This document shows, in pieces, positions 1 through 8,010 of a DNA stretch of 64,000 nt. Numbering within the stretch: position 1 is the stretch's first letter; each line of letters opens with the position of its first letter. The stretch is taken from positions 248,001 through 312,000 of the forward strand of contig OZ245892.1 in assembly GCA_965229605.1 (NCBI GenBank), given 5' to 3'. Below the pieces are notes generated by a model. That model ran no database searches, was not told the origin of the DNA, and worked only from the letters and a program-made list of their open reading frames with translations. The stretch is from G965229605 sp965229605 (GTDB lineage Bacteria > Pseudomonadota > Alphaproteobacteria > CBDDJK01). The position numbers and the translations under genes are program-made.

Positions 1-1
1 G

Positions 2-670
2 CTGATTATTTATGCCGTCTCCATCCCGCTTGGCATCGCCAAAGCCGTGCGCTCGGGCTCCAGGTTTGATGCGCTGACCTCGGTCGTGATTGTCATCGGC
101 TACGCCATCCCGGCCTTCCTCTTCGCCATCCTGCTCATCGTACTCTTTGCTGGTGGGGAATATTTTTCACTCTTCCCGCTGCGCGGTCTGACCTCCCCAA
201 ACTGGGACGAAATGACCTGGGGCGCACGCATCGCCGACTATTTCTGGCATATGGCCCTACCCGTCATCGCCATGACCGTTGGCGGCTTTGCAACCTTGAC
301 CATGCTAACCCGTAACTCATTCCTTGAAGAACTCGGAAAACTCTATGTCACCACAGCCCGGGCAAAAGGACTGCCCGCCCGCCAGGTCCTCTACGGGCAT
401 GTGTTCAGAAACGCCATGCTGATTGTTATTGCCGGGTTTCCAGCCGTTTTTATCAGCATGTTCTTCACCGGATCATTGCTGATCGAAATTGTTTTCTCGC
501 TTGAAGGGCTGGGGCTGCTGGGCTTTCAGGCTGCCCTCAACCGCGACTATCCCGTGATGTTCGCCAGCCTGTATATTTTTACCCTGCTCGGGCTTTTGCT
601 TAATCTGGTCAGCGATTTGACCTATGCCCTGATCGACCCGCGTATCAATTTTGAATCGCATCAGGTGTAA
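2..670 (+). CDS. YejB-like peptide/oligopeptide ABC transporter permease, 5' partial
   Basis: Inner-membrane permease subunit of a dipeptide/oligopeptide (YejB/DppB-type) importer. The reading frame is open from base 2, so the true start lies upstream of the window and about 222 C-terminal residues are visible. At least four hydrophobic helices can be seen. The BPD-type permease region 'TTARAKGLPARQVLYGHVFR' corresponds to the EAA loop that contacts the ATPase. The ending 'ALIDPRINFES' is typical of YejB proteins. YejB is usually followed by yejE and yejF, but here the next gene (Rrf2) is convergent, so this permease ends its operon. The family call is firm. The exact substrate (microcin C-like peptides, other peptides) cannot be read from sequence. 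Confidence 0.88.
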   Translation: MIIYAVSIPLGIAKAVRSGSRFDALTSVVIVIGYAIPAFLFAILLIVLFAGGEYFSLFPLRGLTSPNWDEMTWGARIADYFWHMALPVIAMTVGGFATLTMLTRNSFLEELGKLYVTTARAKGLPARQVLYGHVFRNAMLIVIAGFPAVFISMFFTGSLLIEIVFSLEGLGLLGFQAALNRDYPVMFASLYIFTLLGLLLNLVSDLTYALIDPRINFESHQV

Positions 671-680
671 AGACACTCCC

Positions 681-1136
681 CTAGATCGAAAAATCGAAGG
701 GATGCATTTCCCCGGATTCAAGGCCAGCCGCTTTGGCATCGCGGCATAAATCCTCAATCGTGGTGCGCTCAAGACGTTGATAAATATCTTTGCGGCATTG
801 CAGCCAGATCGGATCAAGGGCCGCCTGGTCCAGCCGGGCTTCGCTTGGCACAAACCGGCGCGGGTCAACCGTTTCATCAATCGTGCAGGCGATATCACGC
901 AGGGTGATATTGCGCCGTTCGCGGGCAAGCTGATAGCCGCCATTAGGCCCCCGCGCCCCGGTCAATATGCCCGCCCGCACCAGCTTTTGTAAGGGACCTT
1001 CAAGATAGCGGCGCGGGATGTTCTGGCGTTTGGCAATGTCATTGGCAGACACCCGCGCGGTTGGTCCGTGATAAGCGATATCAAGCACCGCACTGATTGC
1101 AACAACGATCTTGCGCGCCAGCATAGTAATATTCAA
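681..1136 (-). CDS. Rrf2 family transcriptional regulator
   Basis: Winged-helix regulator of the Rrf2 family (IscR/NsrR/CymR relatives), 151 residues. The N-terminal helix 'LARKIVVAISAVLDIAYHG' and the recognition segment 'QNIPRRYLEGPLQKLVRAGI' are characteristic, as is the wing 'GARGPNGGYQLARE'. The three cysteines present are widely spaced and do not form the compact IscR/NsrR cluster, so an Fe-S cofactor is doubtful. The TTG start at 1136 overlaps the coaBC stop (TTGA), which suggests translational coupling. An ATG four codons in (1124) is the alternative start. Lying behind coaBC on the same strand, it is probably co-transcribed. Targets unknown. Confidence 0.85.
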   Translation of the reverse strand: MNITMLARKIVVAISAVLDIAYHGPTARVSANDIAKRQNIPRRYLEGPLQKLVRAGILTGARGPNGGYQLARERRNITLRDIACTIDETVDPRRFVPSEARLDQAALDPIWLQCRKDIYQRLERTTIEDLCRDAKAAGLESGEMHPFDFSI

Positions 1137-2365
1137 TCAGGGGTGTTGTAAAAATAAGCAGAAATTTTATTTGATAATTGCTGGGCGACATCGGATTTTA
1201 ACATCAAGGGCCAGGCCTCCTGACCCTCAGGCGTGATCAGGGTCACCTGATTTTGCGGCCCGCCAAAGATTTCAGGCCGGGCGCCAATATCATTGACCAG
1301 CAGCCAGTCACATCCTTTGGCCTGATATTTCGCCGCTGCATGGGTTAAGGCCTTTTCACTTTCTGCGGCAAAACCGATTACCAGTGCCGGGCGATTCGTG
1401 TGCTGGCAAAGATCGGCAAGGATATCCGGGTTTTCAGTGAGCTTAAGGGTCGGTGCCGCTTTATTCCCTGCTTTCTTGATTTTCGCAGGTTCAGGTTTTT
1501 GGGGTCGCCAGTCGCCAACGGCTGCGGTCATCACGGCGATATCTGCCGGAAGCGCGGTCATCACAGCCTTATGCATTTCAGTTGCGGTCTGGACATGCTC
1601 AATTTTGACCCCGGGCGGCGCAGACAATGTGCAAGGCCCGCTGATCAAGGTGACACAAGCCCCTGCTTTGGCCAGGGCATCGGCAATCGCATAGCCTTGC
1701 CGTCCTGATGACCGATTTGCAATATAGCGAACCGGATCAATCGGCTCATGGGTCGGGCCAGCCGTGACCAGCGCATGGCGGCCCTTTAAAGATTTTGTGG
1801 GGCAAGCCGTTTCTCCCCCAAAAAAAGACGTGATTTCTTGAAGGATGGCTTCCGGGTCGCTCAAGCGTCCGAGGCCATTTTCTCCGCAGGCCATATCTCC
1901 GGCTTCCGGGCCCCAGACCCTGACTCCTCTTTGCTGCAAGGTGGCAAGATTTGCCTGGGTTGCCGGATGGTTCCACATCACCGGATTCATCGCCGGGGCA
2001 ATGGCGATTGGTCGATCACTTGCCAGCAGCAGGGTGGAGGCCAGATCATCGGCCAGCCCCAGGGCCATTTTAGCCATTAAATCGGCTGTCGCCGGGGCCA
2101 CAAGCACCAGATCAGCTATACGCGATAAACGAATATGGCCGATTTCGCTTTCATCGGTCAGCGAAAATAAATCCTGATAGACCTTGTGACCAGACAGACT
2201 TGCCAGCGTTAAAGGGGTGACAAATTGACTGCCGGACGAGGTCAGAACCGGGATCACCTGATGATCCATCTGGCGTAAACCACGGATGACCTCGCACACC
2301 TTATAGGCCGCAATGCCTCCGCCAATAATCAGCAGGATACGGTGCTGTGTCCGCCGTGTCTCCAT
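1133..2365 (-). CDS. coaBC: bifunctional phosphopantothenoylcysteine decarboxylase / phosphopantothenate-cysteine ligase
   Basis: Two consecutive steps of coenzyme A synthesis: CTP-dependent joining of cysteine to 4'-phosphopantothenate (CoaB, C-terminal half) and FMN-dependent decarboxylation of the product (CoaC, N-terminal half). CoaC motifs are 'IIGGGIAAYK' near the N-terminus, 'PAMNPVMWNHPAT' and the flap motif 'ACGENGLGRL'. CoaB shows 'GPTHEPIDPVRYIANRSSG', followed by a nucleotide-binding region. The start at 2365 is chosen because a GGAG sits six bases upstream. An in-frame ATG at 2377 is possible, and the frame is open to 2449. Length of about 410 residues is normal for the family. 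Its 3' end overlaps the Rrf2 start. Confidence 0.95.
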   Translation of the reverse strand: METRRTQHRILLIIGGGIAAYKVCEVIRGLRQMDHQVIPVLTSSGSQFVTPLTLASLSGHKVYQDLFSLTDESEIGHIRLSRIADLVLVAPATADLMAKMALGLADDLASTLLLASDRPIAIAPAMNPVMWNHPATQANLATLQQRGVRVWGPEAGDMACGENGLGRLSDPEAILQEITSFFGGETACPTKSLKGRHALVTAGPTHEPIDPVRYIANRSSGRQGYAIADALAKAGACVTLISGPCTLSAPPGVKIEHVQTATEMHKAVMTALPADIAVMTAAVGDWRPQKPEPAKIKKAGNKAAPTLKLTENPDILADLCQHTNRPALVIGFAAESEKALTHAAAKYQAKGCDWLLVNDIGARPEIFGGPQNQVTLITPEGQEAWPLMLKSDVAQQLSNKISAYFYNTPD

Positions 2366-2524
2366 GTGGGTCTCCATTGGCTTTAGCCTCTTCTTTTTAC
2401 CCGTTGTGTAAAGACCGATACTTATTATCTTAACTTCTGTCTGCGGCAATCAGTCCATGTTCTTTTCACACTAATATCACCAATTTTCAGCCACATGCAC
2501 TGCTGCGGTCATAACAAAAGATTA

Positions 2525-2986
2525 TTAAAACCTCCACGCCTGACGCTCCATAAAGCCTTCAAAATCAATGCATGGAATAGAAAAATGCTGGCATATATTT
2601 GGTATTTTCCCAGAGTTTGGAGCAAACTTCTCCATGGTTACAACAGTCCCCTCACAACATTTTGCCTTCGCTATCAAAAATGGGTCGGCATGCGCCTTGC
2701 CTTTAATAAGCTCTTTTCGCGTGATGTTTGTTTGAAAAACAGGCACTTTAAAAATTTCTTTAATAAACAAAATCTCATCAAGAGAGGGATCGTGAAAAAT
2801 ATGTTTATTTTCATCCATCCACTTTTTTATAAAATCATCTCTTGTATATTCATTAAAATTCTCTGTTGTAGAGAGGATTTCCCCTTTCTCAGCCATTTCA
2901 TCAATTTCTTCCCACAAGCTTGGAAATCGCTCAACATAAAAATTGCTCAAGACGATGAATGCACCAGTATCGAGTACATAAATCAT
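2525..2986 (-). CDS. DUF4411 family PIN-like protein (predicted toxin/RNase)
   Basis: 153-residue protein that begins 'MIYVLDTGAFIVLSNFY', the first acidic strand of a PIN-like fold (Asp6). Further acidic positions follow, and 'GKAHADPFLIAKAKC' supplies the typical second acidic helix. This matches the DUF4411 family as I know it, usually found next to an HTH-ImmA/IrrE gene, exactly as here. The start codon overlaps the stop of the upstream gene by four bases (ATGA), so the two are translationally coupled. By analogy with other PIN toxins it would be a metal-dependent ribonuclease. This is inference; no activity can be read directly. The cassette is visibly more AT-rich than coaBC and fdxA beside it, consistent with horizontal gain. 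Confidence 0.8.
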   Translation of the reverse strand: MIYVLDTGAFIVLSNFYVERFPSLWEEIDEMAEKGEILSTTENFNEYTRDDFIKKWMDENKHIFHDPSLDEILFIKEIFKVPVFQTNITRKELIKGKAHADPFLIAKAKCCEGTVVTMEKFAPNSGKIPNICQHFSIPCIDFEGFMERQAWRF

Positions 2987-4140
2987 TCAGTATAGCCCTT
3001 AATAAGCTGGCTTTCGAATTTCTCAAGTGACCGGACCTTAATGTTTAGATACTCACCAAGCTGTTCTGGGCTAATTCTATCGTTATAATAGTGGTTTAAG
3101 GCCAGTTGGGTGTAAGAACGGCACAAATACGCCCCTTGAGTTGCATGATAGTTTCCACCCGGCTTTCCAGTTTGCGGTTCCTTTCTTTCCCGTTGATATT
3201 CTTTAAGATATCCTTCAACTTCTTCCTGATAGTAAGAGGCACTTATTTTCTTATTATTCAAATAACGCCGGAGAATCGCTTCCCGACTTACACAGTAAAG
3301 GCGAGCCAGATTGTCTATTAATGCACTATCTACCGGCTTATTTAAGTGCTTGGAAAAGTCGTTGCTTGGAACAAGAACATTTGCAGCAAACTCATTACAT
3401 AAGACTTCGACATGGTCGTGACGAAGGGAGCGCGTGTATTTTTGATCGGCCGTTTCAATCCCGCTTGTTTCAAACAGCAAGTGGGCCAGTTCATGAAATA
3501 ATGTAAATATTTGCCGATTTTTTGAATTGCTATTGTTCAAATATATAATTGGATATTCTGAATCATAGAGGCAAAATCCTGAGTAGTTATCGTCACGAAA
3601 TGCGTCCTTAAAGACAAAAATACCCTGTTCTTCAATTCGGTCTCTCCATATTTTGAGAGCATGATCACTGGAGGTCCATTTTTGCTGTTCTTCGATTGAT
3701 ACTTCCAGAAGATTCCTCACTTTTTGGGCAGATGTCTTAATATCATCTGCCTTCATATCTATTTTTCGTAGAAGAGCAGGCTTTGCTGTCGTGCGCGTGA
3801 GCTCCATAAGCTCTGAAATATTATATTGAAATACTTTTGCTTTCTTAAGGATACGAATTATCGCAGGCGATAATTTTCTGATTTCGCTTTCTGGAAGTGT
3901 CCTGAAGTCACTCGATATCTGTTTTATGTCTGGTGGTTCTGGAAAAAAGAAAACAGCGATTGTGCAGTCAAATCTTTTTGCAACCTTTTCAAGCTGCTTG
4001 TAGGTTGGGAAAGCCTCTCCTTTTTCCCATTTGTTGATTTGTGGGAAATCGGTTTGAATATCCTCCAAGGTGTAACCTGCGCGTTCCCTTGCCCAACGAA
4101 GCACTGCGGGCGTTATCGGGATAGCTTTATTTCTTCGCAC
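2983..4140 (-). CDS. HTH (XRE-like) plus ImmA/IrrE metallopeptidase domain protein, predicted antitoxin
   Basis: 385-residue protein with an N-terminal XRE-like helix-turn-helix (about residues 10-65, 'LRWARERAGYTLEDIQ') and a central ImmA/IrrE (DUF955) zinc peptidase domain. The gluzincin-like motif 'TLFHELAHLLFE' (HExxH) is intact, and 'CNEFAANVLVP' supplies the downstream Glu. The C-terminal ~90 residues have an HTH-like look and may bind DNA or the partner. The GTG start at 4140 is supported by GAAGGAG ten bases upstream. It is the promoter-proximal member of a two-gene operon with the DUF4411 gene. ImmA/IrrE proteins cleave repressors. Here the same chain carries HTH and protease, so stress-triggered derepression is a reasonable inference. 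Confidence 0.85.
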   Translation of the reverse strand: MRRNKAIPITPAVLRWARERAGYTLEDIQTDFPQINKWEKGEAFPTYKQLEKVAKRFDCTIAVFFFPEPPDIKQISSDFRTLPESEIRKLSPAIIRILKKAKVFQYNISELMELTRTTAKPALLRKIDMKADDIKTSAQKVRNLLEVSIEEQQKWTSSDHALKIWRDRIEEQGIFVFKDAFRDDNYSGFCLYDSEYPIIYLNNSNSKNRQIFTLFHELAHLLFETSGIETADQKYTRSLRHDHVEVLCNEFAANVLVPSNDFSKHLNKPVDSALIDNLARLYCVSREAILRRYLNNKKISASYYQEEVEGYLKEYQRERKEPQTGKPGGNYHATQGAYLCRSYTQLALNHYYNDRISPEQLGEYLNIKVRSLEKFESQLIKGYTE

Positions 4141-4196
4141 GAAATATATACTCCTTCATACGGAAAGCATATTTTACAATCCATATCTTGGCTATA

Positions 4197-4535
4197 CTAA
4201 TCTCCGGTGCCGGGCTCGGGGTCAAATTCCGTCTTGTATTTGTCCGGCTTGCCCTTCCACTCATCCGCATCCTCCGGCGGGGTGCCTATACGGCTGATGT
4301 TCGGCCAGGTCTCCGAATACTGGCGGTTGAGCTCCAGCCACTTATCCGCCTCTTTCTCCGTATCAGGCAAAATCGCCTCAACCGGACACTCCGGCTCGCA
4401 AACCCCGCAGTCAATGCACTCGTCAGGATGAATCACCAGCATGTTCTTGCCCTCGTAAAAACAATCAACAGGACAAACCTCAACGCAGTCCATATATTTG
4501 CAGCGAATGCAGGCCTCGGTCACCACATAAGTCAT
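4197..4535 (-). CDS. fdxA: FdxA-type 7Fe ferredoxin
   Basis: Small cytoplasmic electron carrier with one [3Fe-4S] and one [4Fe-4S] cluster, about 112 residues. Two cysteine sets are visible, 'CIRCKYMDCVEVCPVDCF' near the N-terminus and 'CIDCGVCEPECPVEAI' after it. The C-terminal ~45 residues are the extension usual for FdxA/Azotobacter FdI-like proteins. The start MTYVVTEAC at 4535 is chosen over the longer open frame because that is the universal N-terminus of this family, and GGAG lies nine bases upstream. It stands alone between the accessory cassette and the TPR gene. Redox partner unknown. Confidence 0.94.
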   Translation of the reverse strand: MTYVVTEACIRCKYMDCVEVCPVDCFYEGKNMLVIHPDECIDCGVCEPECPVEAILPDTEKEADKWLELNRQYSETWPNISRIGTPPEDADEWKGKPDKYKTEFDPEPGTGD

Positions 4536-4613
4536 GTCAGATGTCTCCTGTTCAGCACCATAAAGGCGCATTTTCTAAATCTATAGCGGGCACTTGGCAA
4601 TAATATCCCGTCA

Positions 4614-6203
4614 TTACCTTGAATCGCGTAAATCACTCAACCGTTTAGCGACTTCGTTCATAACAGGACGCCAGTCGTTCAATCGCTCCTGACGAATAAG
4701 TCTTGCCGATGGATACCAAGGGCTGTCCTCCCGCTTGGTGAGCCACCGCCAGTCATGCGTGCGCGAAATAAGAATCCATAGAAAATCAGGCTCTTGAATG
4801 ACCGTGCCTGCCAGATGCGCAACCGATGTATCAATCGAAATAACCCGGTCACAGCAATGAATAAGCGCAGCCGTGTCTGAAAAATCATGAAGCTGGTCGC
4901 CAAAAAAGTGAAAGCCACCCTTTTTCCCCTGACGTATTTTATGCAGACGGGTTGTGCGCTCATCCATGACTTTTTGAAGCAGGATAAATTCAATGCCTTC
5001 AAGCTCCAGAACCGGTTTCCAGTCATCGATTCGCGTCGTCCTTGTCCGAATGCGCCCCGAACCTGCAACCACAAAACCAATCCGCAGTTTGGTCTTGCGC
5101 GGGCCAAGCTGCTTTTTCCAGGCCGCAATTTTCTCGGGATCAGCTTTGAACGGCACCACAGGAGGAATCGTCTCTACCGTTGTGCCAAAGCGATGGGCCA
5201 GGCTTAAAAGCCCGATATAATAATCCGCTTTACGAAAAGGCGTATGGACAGACAGGGCTTCTTCAACCCCCGGAAAAGCGGCAATAAGAGGTTTGACAGG
5301 CGAATGGCCCCGGCGAAAGATCACATCAATGCGGGCACCCTGATCGGTCAGCAATTTAATATAGCGCAAGAACTGGATGATGTCGCCTTGCCCCATTTCG
5401 GCAAGCACGGTGACCAGTTTTCCTTTCAAAGAGGCTTTTCCATCCCAGTTTGGATAGGGGATCTGATCCAGAATAACTTTTAGCTGTGCATCTTGAAGAT
5501 CGGCCGGACGGGCGAAGCGAGATTCCAGATTCTCCCAGCCTTCTTTATAGTTGCCCAGCGTCAGCTGGACATAGGAATGGTTAAAGCGCACCGTTGTGTC
5601 CTTCGGGTGGCGTTTCAGAAAAAAGCGGTAATCGGCATCGGCTTTTTCGTATTCGCCGATATCATAGTAATAGGCTGCCCGGTAAGGATAGGTCGCGGTA
5701 TAATTGGGGAATTTTTCAATGACCGCCGAATAGCCTGCCAGTTTTTCAGCAATACCGACGTTGCGGATATCTGCCCATTCGGAATAGACCATGGGGGTTT
5801 GGCAGTTACGGTTCATGGCCTCAACGATACATTGCAGAGCTTCTTTGCGACGCTTTGTTTTTTTAAGGGCAACCGCCTTATAGGCGAGGATTTCCACATA
5901 ATCCGGGCGCATTTCTTCGATGCGGTCCAGAACAGGCAAGACGTCTTTGTAACTCCCTTGCTGGCCCAGGCAATTTGCATAGCCAACCAGCGCAGAAAAA
6001 CTGTCTGGATTGAGATCAATGGCGCGTTTGAACAGAGGGTTGGCTTTATCAAAGCGGCCTTTTCTATACTGGAGTTTGGCGAGGGCGACCAGAGCCTCTC
6101 CGTTATCCGGGTCGGCTGCAAGTATTTCCTGTAGACGGGCTTCTTCCTCTTCAACTGTCGGAGGAGCCGCTGCAGGAGGCAGTGTGTCGGGCGTATCAGT
6201 CAT
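4614..6203 (-). CDS. TPR-repeat protein with glycosyltransferase family 9-like C-terminal domain
   Basis: 529-residue cytoplasmic protein. Residues ~15-215 are tetratricopeptide repeats ('KANPLFKRAIDLNPDSFSAL', 'EYEKADADYRFFLKRHPKD'). Residues ~255-529 resemble a heptosyltransferase/GT9-like GT-B fold: 'LVTVLAEMGQGDIIQFLRY' near the start of that half and 'CDRVISIDTSVAHLAGT' near the end, the usual nucleotide-sugar-site motif in such TPR-GT proteins. Likely role is sugar transfer to a protein or surface glycan. The acceptor is unknown. Its ATG overlaps the comM stop (ATGA at 6200-6203), so it is co-translated with comM. Confidence 0.78.
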   Translation of the reverse strand: MTDTPDTLPPAAAPPTVEEEEARLQEILAADPDNGEALVALAKLQYRKGRFDKANPLFKRAIDLNPDSFSALVGYANCLGQQGSYKDVLPVLDRIEEMRPDYVEILAYKAVALKKTKRRKEALQCIVEAMNRNCQTPMVYSEWADIRNVGIAEKLAGYSAVIEKFPNYTATYPYRAAYYYDIGEYEKADADYRFFLKRHPKDTTVRFNHSYVQLTLGNYKEGWENLESRFARPADLQDAQLKVILDQIPYPNWDGKASLKGKLVTVLAEMGQGDIIQFLRYIKLLTDQGARIDVIFRRGHSPVKPLIAAFPGVEEALSVHTPFRKADYYIGLLSLAHRFGTTVETIPPVVPFKADPEKIAAWKKQLGPRKTKLRIGFVVAGSGRIRTRTTRIDDWKPVLELEGIEFILLQKVMDERTTRLHKIRQGKKGGFHFFGDQLHDFSDTAALIHCCDRVISIDTSVAHLAGTVIQEPDFLWILISRTHDWRWLTKREDSPWYPSARLIRQERLNDWRPVMNEVAKRLSDLRDSR

Positions 6204-7723
6204 GAGGCATGCCTTGAATACATGGGTTGTCGATAGCTCAAAGCCTCTGCGATATCCTTGCGAAGAATCATGTCACGGTCATTCAAATCTGCCAATGTCC
6301 GGGCAACCCGCAGGATTCGATGGTAACCGCGTGCGGATAATTTCAACTGGTTAGCGGCATTTTGAAGCAGGTCTGTCGCGTCTTGTTTCATGGTAATCAT
6401 ATTTTCCAATATTGTCCCATCTGCCTGGGCGTTGCAATATAAATCAACGCCTTGTCGGGCAAAACGGTCGCGTTGCTTGCGTCTTGCGGCTGCGACGCGT
6501 TTGGCGATGGTTCGGCTGGATTCGGACGGCGGCGGCGTTGCCAGATCGACAGCCGCAACGGCAGGCACGTCAATATGCAAATCAATCCGGTCCAGCAAGG
6601 GGCCCGAGATTTTGGCCTGATAATCACCTGCACAGCGTGGTGCGCGGGTACAGGCCCGCTCCGGGTCAGCCAGATAGCCGCAACGACAGGGGTTCATCGC
6701 CGCAACAAGCTGCACGCGTGCCGGGTAAGACACATGAGCATTGACTCTGGCAACCACGGCCCGACCTGTTTCAAGCGGTTGACGCAGGCTTTCCAGGGCC
6801 TGGCGCGTAAATTCCGGCAGTTCATCCAGAAACAAAACACCGTTATGAGATAAAGAAATTTCGCCCGGCTTGGCGCGTGAGCCGCCGCCTACAAGGGCGG
6901 GCACCGAGCATGAATGATGCGGATCGCGGAAAGGACGGCTCAAGGACAAACTTGCATCCTGAAGCAAGCCAGAGATTGATTGAATAAGCGAAACTTCCAG
7001 GGCTTCGGTGGGCTCCATTGGCGGCAATATGCCGGGCAGGCGCGCCGCCAACATGCTTTTACCGGAACCGGGTGGCCCGCGCATCAGCATATTATGCCCT
7101 CCTGCGGCGGCAATCTCCAGACAGCGTTTGGCACTTTCCTGTCCCTTGATATCGGCGAGATCAAGTGGCGATTCAAAGATTTCAGCCGGTTTGGGAACCG
7201 GCGGCTGCAAAAGCTGTATGCCTTGCAAATGATTGATCGCCGAAATCAGGTCGGGGGCAGCCAGAATTTCAAAGTCACCGGCAACGGCAGCTTCTGCGCC
7301 TTGTGCTTCCGGGCAAATAAGCCCGCAGGATTCGCCGACCGCCCGCATGGCGGCAGGCAAAACCCCGGTCACGGCGGCAATGCGTCCATCAAGGGCCAGT
7401 TCGCCCAGAACCAGATAGCCATCCAGACAATCAGACGGCAGAGCCTCCATCACCGTCAATAAACCAAGGGCAATCGGTAAATCAAAATGCGAGCCTTCTT
7501 TCAGCACATCGGCTGGCGACAGATTCACCGTAATCCGCTTTGGCGGCAACGACAGGCCTAATGCAGATAAAGCCCCGCGCACGCGCTCCCGGCTTTCTGC
7601 AACCGCTTTGTCAGGCAGACCCACCACATTAAAAGCGGGCAGGCCAGCCGTCAGCTGCACCTGGACATCAATCGGCAGAGTCTCAATGCCTTGAAAGGCA
7701 ACGGTTCGGATATGGGCAACCAT
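6200..7723 (-). CDS. comM: YifB/ComM family Mg-chelatase-like AAA+ ATPase
   Basis: 507-residue AAA+ protein. The N-terminal ~190 residues form the Lon-protease-like ChlI domain ('ELALDGRIAAVTGVLPAAM'). The AAA+ core has Walker A 'GPPGSGKSMLAARLPGILPP' and Walker B-like 'GVLFLDELPEF', followed by an arginine-rich sensor region. The C-terminal Mg_chelatase_C domain ends the protein. ComM is a hexameric branch-migration helicase that helps integrate incoming DNA during natural transformation in species studied. The family is also widespread in bacteria without known competence. Downstream TPR-glycosyltransferase-like gene overlaps by four bases. Family assignment is certain; the in vivo role in this organism is inferred. 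Confidence 0.93.
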   Translation of the reverse strand: MVAHIRTVAFQGIETLPIDVQVQLTAGLPAFNVVGLPDKAVAESRERVRGALSALGLSLPPKRITVNLSPADVLKEGSHFDLPIALGLLTVMEALPSDCLDGYLVLGELALDGRIAAVTGVLPAAMRAVGESCGLICPEAQGAEAAVAGDFEILAAPDLISAINHLQGIQLLQPPVPKPAEIFESPLDLADIKGQESAKRCLEIAAAGGHNMLMRGPPGSGKSMLAARLPGILPPMEPTEALEVSLIQSISGLLQDASLSLSRPFRDPHHSCSVPALVGGGSRAKPGEISLSHNGVLFLDELPEFTRQALESLRQPLETGRAVVARVNAHVSYPARVQLVAAMNPCRCGYLADPERACTRAPRCAGDYQAKISGPLLDRIDLHIDVPAVAAVDLATPPPSESSRTIAKRVAAARRKQRDRFARQGVDLYCNAQADGTILENMITMKQDATDLLQNAANQLKLSARGYHRILRVARTLADLNDRDMILRKDIAEALSYRQPMYSRHAS

Positions 7724-7862
7724 GATTTTTTTTGCGCGTAGAACTTTATAGGGCAGAGCTTTTGAAGCCTTATATACGCAAGTTACGCAATTTCTGTAAA
7801 CAGGAATTGAGTATTACGCGCGCTTCGCGGCGTAAATCAGGCCTTTCGAGCACGGGTTTGAT

Positions 7863-7896
7863 CCTCAAAACACCTCACCTGTTCAATGTTTTGAGG
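7863..7896. repeat. 10-bp inverted repeat upstream of tkt
   Basis: CCTCAAAACA (7863-7872) and its exact complement TGTTTTGAGG (7887-7896) are separated by 14 bases, in the 287-base gap between the divergent comM and tkt. No uridine tract follows on either strand, so it is not an intrinsic terminator. It could be an operator or an mRNA hairpin in the tkt leader. Apart from this the gap shows no convincing gene. Confidence 0.4.
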
Positions 7897-8010
7897 CTTT
7901 GGCAAGGTAAAATAAAACCTTTCCCGTTGCATGACATTGCCTGTGCAGTATAAAGCACACTTCAGGATTTGCGAAAATAAACTGAATCAGATAGCGATCA
8001 AGATCATATA

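Noticed and set aside
7732..7953. 73-codon open frame between comM and tkt
   Set aside because: Crosses the inverted repeat at 7863-7896, has no ribosome-binding site and no family resemblance.
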